Assembly: GCF_018129405.1 (NCBI RefSeq)
Contig: NZ_JAFCLP010000002.1
Location: 434,001-498,000 of the forward strand
From: Bradyrhizobium iriomotense
GTDB taxonomy: Bacteria > Pseudomonadota > Alphaproteobacteria > Rhizobiales > Xanthobacteraceae
Length of the DNA: 64,000 nt
Direction of reading: 5' to 3'
The position numbers and the translations under genes are program-made. Position 1 is the stretch's first letter. Every line of letters starts with the position of its first letter. The notes under the pieces are model-generated. The model was not told the origin of the DNA, searched no databases, and worked only from the letters and a program-made list of their open reading frames with translations. Of this stretch, positions 1 through 8,115 are shown in pieces.

Positions 1-1081
1 TGGGCGCACCCGTCGCGGCCGATTTCAAGTAGGTCTGGGGATTGGAGACCTGGTGGTTATTCCAGATCCCGAACGAATAGGTCGCCTGCACCTGCGCCGT
101 CACGTCATAGGCAAGGCGGATGTTACCGGACGTCTGCTGCGAATGCGCGAGGATGCCCGCACCAACCACGTTGGCCGCAATGCCCTGCTTGTTCAGCGCG
201 GGATACGCACCGGTCGTGCCGGCCGGGATTGTAGCGCTCGTCGTGTAGGTCAGCGGCTGCTGGTAACTGTCGAGATAGTTGGCGCTGACGAGCCAGGACA
301 GCTTGCCGTCGCGATTGCCCGCGGCAGCACTGGTCTGGCTGGTCGCGTAGGTGTCCTTGGTGCCGTACTGATTCCACGGCATCACCGAGACGGTTTCCTT
401 GGCGACCGCGAACGGCTTGTCCGGCATCTTTGACGATATCAGCAGCACGCCGCCGATCGAATTGCCGGGATAGGCGGCCGCGAACGGACCGTTGAGGTAG
501 TCGATCCGACCGATCGCTTCCGGCGAGATCAGGCTCCACTTCGGCGAGGCATTCGTGTTGTTGTTGCCGATCAGCGCGGAGATCAGGAGATCGTCGTAGT
601 AGATCAACGTCCGCGAGCTCGAATTGAGGCCCCAGCTTCGGGTCGCGAGAACGGCATTGTTGTCCCCGTCGTTGCGTTTCCGCACGAACAGGCTCGGCAT
701 GTATTTGACGGCGTCCTCGGGATCCTTGAGGTTGATTGTCTCATCGACCTCCTTCGCCGTGATGCTGAAGGAGCGCTGCGGCAATTGATAGCGCGCGACA
801 GCGACCGGCGGATCCAGCGACGGCCGGGTGCTGCCCGCCCCCTGCTCGCCCGCGGCGACGGGAGCTGCCCGCTCGCTGGCGGGCTTCGCCGACCGGTTCC
901 GGGCGACAGTCGTCTGCACCGACGGCTTGCGCGGCTTGGGCTTCGCTGCCGCGGGCGCATCGACGGTAACCGGCGGCAGCACGGCGCTGCTGCTCTGGGC
1001 AAAGGCTCCGCTCGACGAGGCAAGCAGCGCAGCCTGGACGGCAACGACGCTCACGCCGCGGCGGGCATGACAACGTAACAT
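1..1081 (-). CDS. TonB-dependent receptor, 5' (N-terminal) part; runs off the window
   Basis: An open frame of 360 codons runs without a stop from an ATG at 1081 to the window edge. The product starts with a signal peptide (MLRCHARRGVSVVAVQAALL, then a cleavage-like SSGAFAQ). A Pro/Lys/Ala-rich linker follows, then a TonB plug domain at about residues 100-230, with VDETINLKDPEDAVKYMPSL, the LIYYDDLL stretch and YLNGPFAAAYPGNSIGGVLL. The first barrel strands come next. Such receptors take up scarce metal chelates or cofactors across the outer membrane using TonB energy. AGGA lies about 9 bases before the ATG. The DUF2946 gene 84 bases upstream is on the same strand. DUF2946 proteins are often found next to TonB receptors, some thought to be copper related, but the substrate cannot be read from this part. 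The barrel C-terminus is outside the window. Confidence 0.9.
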   Translation of the reverse strand, partial: MLRCHARRGVSVVAVQAALLASSSGAFAQSSSAVLPPVTVDAPAAAKPKPRKPSVQTTVARNRSAKPASERAAPVAAGEQGAGSTRPSLDPPVAVARYQLPQRSFSITAKEVDETINLKDPEDAVKYMPSLFVRKRNDGDNNAVLATRSWGLNSSSRTLIYYDDLLISALIGNNNTNASPKWSLISPEAIGRIDYLNGPFAAAYPGNSIGGVLLISSKMPDKPFAVAKETVSVMPWNQYGTKDTYATSQTSAAAGNRDGKLSWLVSANYLDSYQQPLTYTTSATIPAGTTGAYPALNKQGIAANVVGAGILAHSQQTSGNIRLAYDVTAQVQATYSFGIWNNHQVSNPQTYLKSAATGAP

Positions 1082-1165
1082 GGGGCATTCCTGACGCCGG
1101 CTTTCTTCCCGGCTGCTCGACAGCATCAATCGCCAGCGGACGAGCCGCGGCGACGGTGGAGGTCG

Positions 1166-1552
1166 TCAGGAAATTCGAGGAGGCGCGCGCGCCTGGGCGC
1201 TTGAGCCATTGTGCGCGAAAACGGCCGATACATCCGCCGCGCGCCACACCACGCGTTCGACGTGGCGGAAGGGAATGGCGAGTGCCAGCTGCGGCGGCGA
1301 ATCGAGCGAAGCGTTAGCCTGCGCCAGACAACAGAGTGCACACGCAGCGCCATGCGCAGTCGGCGAGCCGGTCCGATCGTTGAGGCCGCCCTGGTCGCTC
1401 GCGCTATGGCAGATGACAGTGGCGGACAGCGGATCGGCAACGGCCTGGCCCGCCGCGAGACAGGCGGCAATTGGCGCCAGCACCTGCATCACCAGGGCGA
1501 GCAGGACCAGAGGTAAGAATTTTTGCAGCCGTGCGCGCATCCACCGAACCAT
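1166..1552 (-). CDS. DUF2946-family small protein
   Basis: This 128-residue protein has an N-terminal hydrophobic segment (LPLVLLALVMQVLAPIAACL, about residues 13-32) that looks like a signal anchor or signal peptide. It then carries a His/Cys cluster, ICHSASD followed by HGAACALCCLAQAN, the arrangement seen in DUF2946 proteins. The function of the family is not established. The CxxCC cluster and frequent pairing with TonB receptors suggest a role in metal handling, which is inference. ATG at 1552 is used; an in-frame ATG at 1540 (MRARLQKF) would also leave the hydrophobic segment intact. It is probably co-transcribed with the TonB receptor downstream. Confidence 0.75.
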   Translation of the reverse strand: MVRWMRARLQKFLPLVLLALVMQVLAPIAACLAAGQAVADPLSATVICHSASDQGGLNDRTGSPTAHGAACALCCLAQANASLDSPPQLALAIPFRHVERVVWRAADVSAVFAHNGSSAQARAPPRIS

Positions 1553-1860
1553 TCGTTCGTGCGCTAACTAAACACCGGCCGGCACCCGAGTCGAGGCCAG
1601 TTCCGCCACCCGCTTGGCCCAGCGCAAATTCCGCTGAAACTGTGGTCGCAGTGCCCCACCGCCGGGCCAGGTCCGGCATTTGAGGCAGCCGAACCATCCC
1701 CGCCCATCCACAGATTTCTTATATTTGTCATATGCTTAGACGGCCAAAAGCCCGATCATTTCGTCAGCTGCTCTTATTTTGAACAATCGTTGCCGAAAAT
1801 GATGACAAGTGAGAAAAGTTGATCTAGCATCCTCTTGCTCAGGCACTTGACCGCGAGGTC

Positions 1861-2002
1861 GAGGTCTGGTGGTCCAAGTCTCGGGAGGAGCCCCTGGCGC
1901 GCAAAACGCAGCGTCGCCCCGTCAATCAAGATCAAATCTTAAGATCGGGGATAATAGGGTCGACACAATTTTTGAGCGGGGCCAGGGCCCCGCTCTTTTT
2001 TT
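1861..2002 (+). ncRNA. Candidate small RNA or terminated leader upstream of the globin gene
   Basis: Two adjacent stem-loops are visible on the plus strand. The first pairs CCCCG (1917-1921) with CGGGG (1946-1950) and, inside it, AAGAT (1928-1932) with ATCTT (1936-1940). The second is the terminator at 1974-2002. The terminator ends only 6 bases before the first possible globin start, so a transcript starting upstream would normally stop before the gene. The arrangement fits either an independent sRNA or an attenuator leader. The 5' end is not known; the start given here is arbitrary. No known family was recognised. Confidence 0.35.
1974..2002 (+). terminator. Strong Rho-independent terminator
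   Basis: A perfect 10-bp stem (GAGCGGGGCC at 1974-1983 and GGCCCCGCTC at 1986-1995) is followed at once by seven T (1996-2002). It sits immediately before the start of the globin gene, not after a recognised plus-strand gene, which is unusual. Confidence 0.8.
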
Positions 2003-2008
2003 GCCCGC

Positions 2009-2428
2009 ATGGCTGAAAAGCCGATGAATGCTCCCCCCCATCCGATCGAACAGAGTTTTGAGCTCGCGGCACAGCGCTGCGCTGATCTCACGCCGCTCGT
2101 CTATCAGAGGCTGTTCGAAGCCCATCCGGAAACGCGGACGATGTTCCGGGCGCAAGGCAGCGAGCTCGTGAAGGGGTCGATGCTGGCGCTGACGATCGAG
2201 GCGATTCTCGACTTCGCGGGCGAGCGGTGCGGACATTTCCGGCTGATCGCCTGCGAGGTCGCATCGCACGATGCTTATGGCACGTCGCGCGAACTGTTCA
2301 TCGCCTTCTTCGCCATCATCAGGGATACGCTGCGCGATCTGCTCGGCGATGAATGGACGCCGGACATGGCGCGGGCCTGGGACGCATTGCTCGTCGAGAT
2401 CGACACATACGCCGGCATTCCGGCCTGA
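2009..2428 (+). CDS. Single-domain globin-family protein
   Basis: This 139-residue protein matches the bacterial single-domain globin / flavohaemoglobin haem domain. LVYQRLFEAHPETRTMF corresponds to helices B-C. His87 in ASHDAYG occupies the proximal (F8) haem-ligand position, and RDTLRDLLGDEWTPDMARAWDALL is the typical G-H region. There is no FAD/NAD reductase domain, so any NO or O2 chemistry would need a separate reductase. ATG at 2009 follows the terminator T-tract by 6 bases. The in-frame ATG at 2024 (MNAPPHPIEQ) is an equally good or better start because it leaves room for a ribosome site. Expression may depend on read-through of the hairpin at 1974-2002. The next gene is a separate ABC operon 140 bases on. 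Confidence 0.8.
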   Translation: MAEKPMNAPPHPIEQSFELAAQRCADLTPLVYQRLFEAHPETRTMFRAQGSELVKGSMLALTIEAILDFAGERCGHFRLIACEVASHDAYGTSRELFIAFFAIIRDTLRDLLGDEWTPDMARAWDALLVEIDTYAGIPA

Positions 2429-2568
2429 CGCTTTGCGCTGCACCAACGCGAGCTGCGGCGATCTCGCGATTGATTGCAGATTGAGTGCCAACAACTCTTG
2501 TGAGAGACTTTCGGCCATCGGTCGCGCAGGCAATGACGCGCCGACGACAAAATATATGGGAGCGAGCG

Positions 2569-3591
2569 ATGTCCGGGACGAAAGATTTCTCGACGACGAG
2601 GCGCGATCTTCTTCAGGCGGCAGCGACCGCCGGCGCCGGGGCTGCCCTCTTCGGCAGCATGGGCATAAACCCAGCACGGGCCGCCGAAGTCGGACGCAGC
2701 GAGAAGCCGCTGAAAGCGGCGTTCTCCAACGCCGGCCTTCAGGCGACCTGGTGCGCGCAAGGCAAGCAGGCGGCGGAATTCTGGGGCAAGTTGTTCAATG
2801 TCGAGGTCACCTGGTTCGACGGCCAGCTCGACGCGGTGAAGCAGCGCGCGGCGATCGACAACATGGCCTCCCAGAAATGGGACTTCGTCGCGATCCAGGC
2901 GTTCGGCATCGGCACCCTCACCCAGCCGGTGCAGAAGATGATCGACGCCGGCACGCCCGTGATCGACATGGACACGTTGATCGCGCCGCTCGACCAGATC
3001 AACGTCCACTCCTTCCTCGCCCCCGACAACGAGTTCATGGGCGCCTCGGTGACGCAGGCGCTGTGCAACGCCATGGGCGGCAAGGGCAAGATCATCATGA
3101 CGCAAGGTGCGCTCGGTCACACCGGCGCGCAAGGACGGGCCAAGGGCTTCAATTCGGTGGTCAAGCAATTCCCCGGGATCGAGGTGCTCGACACCCAGCC
3201 GGCCGACTGGGACGTGTCGAAGACCGCCCGCCTCTGGGAAACGTACCTGACGAAATATCCCCAGATCGACGCGGCGTTCTTCCACAATGACGACATGGCG
3301 CTTGCGGCGGCCAACATCATGAAGGCGCGGGGCCGCACCAACATCCTGATCGGCGGCGTCGATGCCATGCCGCCGGCGATCCAGGCGGTCAGCGAAGGCC
3401 GTATGTTCGCAACCGTGCGCAATCCCTCCTGCCGCATCCATGGCGGCGCGATCATCGCCGGCGTCTCCGCCGTGGTCGGCGGCGAGAAGAGCGGACAGGG
3501 CATTCCCAAGAACGTCGTCACCGACGGTCCTGTCGTGACCAAGGCCAATGCCGCCGGGATGCAGTGGATGCAGGATCACTTCCTGATCTGA
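2569..3591 (+). CDS. Sugar-type ABC transporter, periplasmic substrate-binding protein
   Basis: This 340-residue binding protein belongs to the RbsB/periplasmic-binding-protein type 1 family. It begins with a twin-arginine-like signal (TTRRDLLQAAATAGAGAALF, cleavage after PARA), so it may be exported folded. The body shows the expected order: KAAFSNAGLQATWCAQGKQA, WDFVAIQAFGIGTL, AGTPVIDMDTL, then AAFFHNDDMALAAANIM and GGVDAMPPAIQAV near the C-terminus. Start 2569 is chosen because GGGAG at 2558-2562 is correctly spaced; a longer frame from 2485 has no such site. It is the first gene of an operon with the ATPase (7 bases downstream) and the permease. The ligand is probably a sugar or polyol, but no catabolic genes are adjacent to name it. 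Confidence 0.9.
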   Translation: MSGTKDFSTTRRDLLQAAATAGAGAALFGSMGINPARAAEVGRSEKPLKAAFSNAGLQATWCAQGKQAAEFWGKLFNVEVTWFDGQLDAVKQRAAIDNMASQKWDFVAIQAFGIGTLTQPVQKMIDAGTPVIDMDTLIAPLDQINVHSFLAPDNEFMGASVTQALCNAMGGKGKIIMTQGALGHTGAQGRAKGFNSVVKQFPGIEVLDTQPADWDVSKTARLWETYLTKYPQIDAAFFHNDDMALAAANIMKARGRTNILIGGVDAMPPAIQAVSEGRMFATVRNPSCRIHGGAIIAGVSAVVGGEKSGQGIPKNVVTDGPVVTKANAAGMQWMQDHFLI

Positions 3592-3597
3592 GCCTTC

Positions 3598-5100
3598 ATG
3601 CCTGAGGTTCGCTCGCCCATCCTGGAACTGCAGGGCATCACGAAGAGCTTCGGCGGCGTCGAAGCGCTTCGTGGTGTCGACTTCGCGCTTCTTCCCGGTG
3701 AGATCCACGGTCTCGTCGGCGAAAATGGCGCGGGAAAAAGCACGTTGATGAAGATCATCGCCGGCGTGCACACCGAGTTCTCCGGCCGTTTCCTGATCGA
3801 CGGCAAGGAGACGCATTTCCGCTCGGCGCGCGATGCGCACGCGGCCGGCATCGCCATGGTGCATCAGGAGCTCTCTGTCGCCCCCGATCTCACGGTCGCC
3901 GAGAACGTCTTCCTCGGCAACCAGCCGACCAACCGTCTTGGCCTCGTACAATGGCGGCGGATGGCGCGCGAAGCCGGCGAGCAACTCGCCCGCTTCGGCA
4001 TCGACGTCGATCCGATGACCAGGCTCGGCGATCTCCCGATCGGGCTGCAGCAGCTGATCGAGATCGCCCGCGTGCTGTTCTCCGGCGCGCGCATCGTCAT
4101 CCTGGACGAGCCGACCTCCGCCCTCTCCCCGCCAGAGGTCGAGCGTCTGTTCGCAACGCTGCGGCGGCTGCGCGAGGAAGGCACCGCCATCGTCTTTATC
4201 TCGCATTTCATCGAGGACATTCTGCTTGTGTCCGACACGGTGACCGTATTCCGCAACGGGCGGAAGGTTGCGGAGACCGCGAGCGCGGCGACCAGCAAGG
4301 GCGCGCTGATCGAGGCCATGATCGGCCGCGGCGGCGAGGCGCTCGAGCACAGCTACACCGATGATCTGATGCTGCCGCAGCCAAGCGACAGCACGGTGGT
4401 TCTGAAGGCCGATCAGCTTTCGCTTGCGCGCAGCCTGAAGGACGTCTCCTTCGAGGCGCGCGCCGGCGAGGTGCTCGGCATCTACGGCTTCATGGGCTGC
4501 GGCCAGCAGGAGCTGTCGCGCATCCTGTTCGGCAAGCTGAAGCCGGATGCCGGCACGCTGGCCGTCGAGGGCACGCCCAAGACCTTCGCCAGCACGGCGG
4601 CAGCGCGGCGCGCGGGCGTGGCGCTGGTGCCGGAGAGCCGCCGCGACATGCTGTTTCACCAGGAGGCGGTCTACAAGAACATCTCGATCAGCATTCTCGA
4701 CCGCATCTCGTCCCTGCTGCTCAAGCCAACGCAGGAGCGCGATATCGCGAGGCGTCAGGTCGAGCAGCTGCAGATCAGGCCGCCCGTGGTCGGCCTCGAT
4801 CTCGGCATGCTCTCCGGCGGCAACCAGCAGAAGGTGGCCCTCGCGAAATGGCTCACCTATCCGCCAAAACTGCTGGTGCTGTGCGAGCCGACCCGCGGCA
4901 TGGATGTCGGCGCCAAGAACGATGTCATCAACATCGTCCGCGACCTCCGCGCCAGGGGGCTCGCGATCATCGTGCTGTCGACCGAGCCGGAAACGGTGCT
5001 GTCGCTGGCCGACCGCATCCTCGTGCTTAAGCGCGGTGCATTGGTGCGGGAATTCTCGAACGAGCCGGTCAGCAAGGACCGCCTGCTGGAAGCGGCGTGA
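3598..5100 (+). CDS. Sugar ABC transporter ATPase with two nucleotide-binding domains (RbsA/MglA type)
   Basis: This 500-residue protein holds two fused ABC ATPase domains. The N-terminal domain has Walker A GENGAGKST (about residues 41-49) and Walker B IVILDEPTSAL; its signature is degenerate (LPIGLQQLIEIARVL). The C-terminal domain has a degenerate Walker A (GFMGCGQQELSRIL) but an intact signature LSGGNQQKVALAKWL and LLVLCEPTRGMDVG. This split of good and degenerate motifs is usual in RbsA/MglA/XylG proteins, where the composite sites are asymmetric. It powers import by the permease encoded 12 bases downstream. A short gap from the binding-protein gene indicates one transcript. Confidence 0.92.
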   Translation: MPEVRSPILELQGITKSFGGVEALRGVDFALLPGEIHGLVGENGAGKSTLMKIIAGVHTEFSGRFLIDGKETHFRSARDAHAAGIAMVHQELSVAPDLTVAENVFLGNQPTNRLGLVQWRRMAREAGEQLARFGIDVDPMTRLGDLPIGLQQLIEIARVLFSGARIVILDEPTSALSPPEVERLFATLRRLREEGTAIVFISHFIEDILLVSDTVTVFRNGRKVAETASAATSKGALIEAMIGRGGEALEHSYTDDLMLPQPSDSTVVLKADQLSLARSLKDVSFEARAGEVLGIYGFMGCGQQELSRILFGKLKPDAGTLAVEGTPKTFASTAAARRAGVALVPESRRDMLFHQEAVYKNISISILDRISSLLLKPTQERDIARRQVEQLQIRPPVVGLDLGMLSGGNQQKVALAKWLTYPPKLLVLCEPTRGMDVGAKNDVINIVRDLRARGLAIIVLSTEPETVLSLADRILVLKRGALVREFSNEPVSKDRLLEAA

Positions 5101-5112
5101 CGGAGAAGCACA

Positions 5113-6141
5113 ATGGCGAGCAGTGAGACGGCCTTTGCGGAAGCCCATCGGGCGCGAGGGCTCGCGCCCTTTCTGCGCTCGCAGATGCGCAACATCGCCC
5201 CGTTCCTGACCTTGATCTTCCTCTCCGCCTTCTTCGCCTTCGCCAGCCCCTCCTTCGCAACGCTCGACAATCTCGGCAACATCCTGACGCAGGTCTCGGT
5301 GACCGGCATCATCGCGGTCGGCCTCACCTTCGTGATCCTGTGCGCAGAGATCGACCTGTCGATCGCCAGCATCGCCAACGTCACCGGCATCGCGGTCGCC
5401 TACTTCACGCTGCAGGAGTCCTACGTCAACATCGCCAATATTCCCCTGCCCGGCGCGGTCGCGATCATCCTGTCGATCCTGCTCTGCGCGTTGCTTGGGC
5501 TCGTCAATGCGCTGGGGCTGACCGTGATCGGCATCCCCTCCTTCATCATGACGCTGGCGATGATGCAGATCGCCGCCGGCATCTCCGCGCTGCTGGTGCG
5601 CGGCCAGATCGCCTACAAGGTGCCGGGCCTGATCACGACGCTCGGCTCGGGCTCGATCGGCGGCATTCCCTGGATCGTCATCGTCGCCGCCATCATGCTG
5701 CTCGGCGGCCACCTGGTGCTGACCTACACGCGCTTCGGCCGCTACGTCTACATGGTCGGGGGCAACCGCGAGGCGGCCGAATATTCCGGCCTCAACGTCA
5801 AGCTCATCCTCGGCGCGGTGATGGTGATCTCGGCGGTTTGTTCGGGCATCGGCGGCATGCTCGGCGTCGCCCATTTCGGCAGCGCGCAGCAGAACGAGTT
5901 CGACACCTATCTCCTCGACTCCATCGCCGCCGTCGTCGTCGGCGGCACCAGCCTGTTCGGCGGCCGCGGCGGCATCGGCAACACCATCGTTGGCCTATTC
6001 GTGCTCGGCGTGCTCAACAACGGCCTCGACCACGTCAACATCGACAGTTTTCTGAAGATCCTGATCCGCGGCCTGATCCTGCTGGCGGCGCTGATCATCA
6101 ACGTCTATGCGCAGCGCTTAAGGGAAAAAGCGGCGGAGTAG
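5113..6141 (+). CDS. Sugar ABC transporter permease (RbsC/branched-chain permease family)
   Basis: This 342-residue membrane protein has about 8-10 predicted transmembrane segments and belongs to the BPD_transp_2 family. Typical pieces are GLTFVILCAEIDLSIASIAN near residue 75, GIPSFIMTLAMMQIAAGI, the GRYVYMVGGNREAAEYSGLN cytoplasmic loop that contacts the ATPase, and LFGGRGGIGNTIVGLFVLGVLNNG. An AGAAG-like site precedes the ATG at 5113, 12 bases after the ATPase stop. It closes the three-gene operon, forming the transmembrane channel as a homodimer. Confidence 0.92.
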   Translation: MASSETAFAEAHRARGLAPFLRSQMRNIAPFLTLIFLSAFFAFASPSFATLDNLGNILTQVSVTGIIAVGLTFVILCAEIDLSIASIANVTGIAVAYFTLQESYVNIANIPLPGAVAIILSILLCALLGLVNALGLTVIGIPSFIMTLAMMQIAAGISALLVRGQIAYKVPGLITTLGSGSIGGIPWIVIVAAIMLLGGHLVLTYTRFGRYVYMVGGNREAAEYSGLNVKLILGAVMVISAVCSGIGGMLGVAHFGSAQQNEFDTYLLDSIAAVVVGGTSLFGGRGGIGNTIVGLFVLGVLNNGLDHVNIDSFLKILIRGLILLAALIINVYAQRLREKAAE

Positions 6142-6484
6142 ACGGCGCTCCAGATAAAAAGTGCGAAAACAACCCCATGCACAGTAGAAACTGTGAGGCA
6201 GTTCAGCCACTTACCAAACCCGCATGTGCATGAGTGCGGCCGCACTCAAATTTTGACTCGTCGGGCAAAACAGGGGCAGGATGTCATGCTGCCGCTGCTC
6301 GCCTGCCTAGCCTCTTCAATCAGCAACTCGCACGCGACGCTCGGGCGCCCCCCGCCTCTGCCGCCCCGGTTGGAGCTTTCTCGTTTGTGCTCCGTACAAC
6401 TCCTTGCGGCAGTGTCCGCGCCGCACTAGCGGCCTCATCCGGGGTTTGGCTATTCTCGGCGAGAGATTCGAGAGCGAAAATGAA
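6142..6484. other. Intergenic region, 343 bases
   Basis: No gene is supported here. The first part (about 6153-6280, AAAACAACCCCATGCACAGT to CGTCGGGCAAAACAGG) resembles a sequence I associate with repeated intergenic copies in Bradyrhizobium and Rhodopseudomonas genomes; this is recollection, not a search. The rest is the likely promoter region of the outer-membrane protein gene. No clear -35/-10 pair or terminator stands out. Confidence 0.4.
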
Positions 6485-7579
6485 ATGAGATTTCGAGGAT
6501 TTTCAAGCGTCTCGGCGGCAGCTGCGGCTGCTTTCCTGCTGATCCTGGCACAACCCGCCGCAGCCCAGTCCGGCGGCATCAGCCTCTATCAGCAGATCAA
6601 CAACAACGCGGTGCAGAACATCCTGCAGGGCCTTCGCGACCAGATCCGCGCACGGAGGCCGGGGTCGCTTCCCGCCAGACTCGCGTTCAGCGCGGGCGGA
6701 TCGGATTTCGACGCTCGCAATCCGTTTGCGGCCACCGGTTTTGACGATCGCTTCGGTGCTCTTGCCTACGCGAAAGCTCCGGCAGGCACACCTGCCATCG
6801 CCTCAGGCTGGCTTTATGGTGCCAATCTGATCGGCAGCGGCGAGCGCTCCATGACCGCCGGTATCATCACCGACACAGCGTCGGTCACGGGGGCATTCGA
6901 CGTTACGAAGATCGGGATTTTCACCGGGAGTGACGCCTTGACCTTCATGGGGACGGGAGGCGACGCCTCGTCCCACCAAGGTGGCCTGTTGAACGTCGAC
7001 ACCACCGTCCCTTCGACATCGGCCACGCTCGCCTATCTCAACGGAGGCTTCTCCCTCGATCTCACCAGCTTTGTCGGCTGGACGAGAAGCGCCCTGTCAG
7101 GCCCCGTATTCGTCCCAACCGTCATCAAGGGCAGTTCGGTCGGCTTCACCGGAAACGTGCAATACCGTTTCGATTTCCCCTATTCCGTATTCATCGAACC
7201 CGGAATTGGCATGACCTATTCCGAAGGCTACACGGCCAATTTCGGAACGAAGCTCTCGGACACCATGGAAGTGCACGCTGGCGCGCGGTTGGGCACGGAA
7301 ATGAAATGGATGACCTATACGGTTCAGCCGGCCGTCGCCCTGTTCGCCTATCAGATCACGGACTCGAGCGCGCTGGGAGTCGTCGGGCCGATCTTCCCCT
7401 CGAGCGCAATTGGCTATCGCGGATCAGGCAAGATCAACGTTGTCTGGAGCGCAAATTTTTCGTCGTACCTCGAGGTGCACGCGACCGGGCAAGCCAGTGG
7501 CCCCAGCAAGCCGATCGCGACCTACAACACGACCCAGACAACGGGATTTCAAGCCGGTCTCCGTTACACGTGGAATTGA
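6485..7579 (+). CDS. Predicted outer-membrane beta-barrel protein, function unknown
   Basis: The 364-residue product starts with a clear signal peptide (SAAAAAAFLLILAQPAAAQ). The C-terminal half is a run of alternating aromatic/aliphatic strands such as VGFTGNVQYRFDFPYSVFIE, TYTVQPAVALFAYQIT and FQAGLRYTWN, ending in an aromatic-x-aromatic-Asn terminus. That is the pattern of autotransporter-like or OmpA-like barrels inserted by the Bam machinery. The middle (Ser/Thr/Gly-rich, residues about 60-190) has no recognisable motif. ATG at 6485 gives the signal peptide at the N-terminus; a longer frame from 6404 would put 27 charged residues before it. It may be grouped with the small exported protein that follows. 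Confidence 0.65.
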   Translation: MRFRGFSSVSAAAAAAFLLILAQPAAAQSGGISLYQQINNNAVQNILQGLRDQIRARRPGSLPARLAFSAGGSDFDARNPFAATGFDDRFGALAYAKAPAGTPAIASGWLYGANLIGSGERSMTAGIITDTASVTGAFDVTKIGIFTGSDALTFMGTGGDASSHQGGLLNVDTTVPSTSATLAYLNGGFSLDLTSFVGWTRSALSGPVFVPTVIKGSSVGFTGNVQYRFDFPYSVFIEPGIGMTYSEGYTANFGTKLSDTMEVHAGARLGTEMKWMTYTVQPAVALFAYQITDSSALGVVGPIFPSSAIGYRGSGKINVVWSANFSSYLEVHATGQASGPSKPIATYNTTQTTGFQAGLRYTWN

Positions 7580-7671
7580 GCGGTCGGCGTCTTTGCGACA
7601 AAGCGCCGCCGCTTGATAAACGTTCGCCGGCGTGTTCCACTCAAGGTCGATTATTTTGAGGATAACCCGCC

Positions 7672-7968
7672 ATGTCTGGCAGAGCGATTTTACTTGCAGG
7701 CGCAACCTTCGTCCTCGGCAGCGTTCTGATTACGGCCGATGCCCGGGCCCAGAATGTACAGGTGCCCACCGGTGGGAACGGCGTCACCGTTCGCACATTA
7801 CCCACCCCCAACACGCCAAGGCAGCCCAATCAGGTCCAGCCCCAGGGATTGCAGACAGGCAGTTATTCGCGTCCCAACACTCCGCTGAATTTGGGCCAAC
7901 GCCCGGAACAGAATATCGCTGTCTCCGGTCCCTATGTGGGGGCGAAGGTGATCAGGAACGTGCCGTAA
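7672..7968 (+). CDS. Small exported hypothetical protein
   Basis: This 98-residue protein has a signal peptide (AILLAGATFVLGSVLITADA, cleavage near ARAQ) followed by a Pro/Asn/Gln/Gly-rich, probably unstructured tail (TLPTPNTPRQPNQVQPQGLQ). Family unknown. GAGGATAACCCGCC precedes the ATG and contains an acceptable ribosome site. It lies 92 bases after the barrel-protein gene on the same strand. Coding statistics agree with its neighbours. Confidence 0.55.
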   Translation: MSGRAILLAGATFVLGSVLITADARAQNVQVPTGGNGVTVRTLPTPNTPRQPNQVQPQGLQTGSYSRPNTPLNLGQRPEQNIAVSGPYVGAKVIRNVP

Positions 7969-8069
7969 GGGCTGTTGTCGCAGGGACACCTGCCCCGCTG
8001 TTTCTACGGCCGCGATGAGCCGGGCCGTCGCCCTTCGAGGCCTCCGCTACGCTCCGGCACCTCCAGCGA

Positions 8070-8086
8070 CAATGGCTTCGCCATTG
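8070..8086. repeat. Short palindrome in the 3' intergenic region
   Basis: CAATGGC (8070-8076) and GCCATTG (8080-8086) form a 7-bp stem with a 3-base loop, inside a GC-rich stretch between convergent genes. There is no T-run on either strand, so it is at best a weak terminator or part of a dispersed repeat. Confidence 0.4.
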
Positions 8087-8115
8087 CGCGGGGGTGATGG
8101 AGATTGGACTAAGGC

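Larger units (their letters stand above)
1553..2008. other. Non-coding, locally AT-richer stretch between divergent genes
   Basis: No convincing gene lies in these 456 bases. The part from about 1700 to 1830 is much richer in A+T than its surroundings, as expected for divergent promoters. The right half holds two hairpins on the plus strand: one at 1917-1950 and an intrinsic terminator at 1974-2002. This suggests a small non-coding transcript or a leader with a terminator in front of the globin gene. Confidence 0.6.

Noticed and set aside
1166-1552. DUF2946 gene considered as a copper chaperone or mercury-transport MerT-type protein
   Set aside because: No MerT or CopZ motif; only the DUF2946 Cys/His pattern is visible, so no function was assigned.
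2275-5874. Very long open frame of about 1200 codons on the minus strand, opposite the sugar ABC operon
   Set aside because: It is antisense to three well-recognised genes, is built of Arg/Asp/His-rich low-complexity sequence, and has no family motif. High GC content opens the antisense frame.
6193-6429. Short plus-strand frame before the barrel-protein gene
   Set aside because: No ribosome site or motif, and it lies in what looks like a repeated intergenic sequence.
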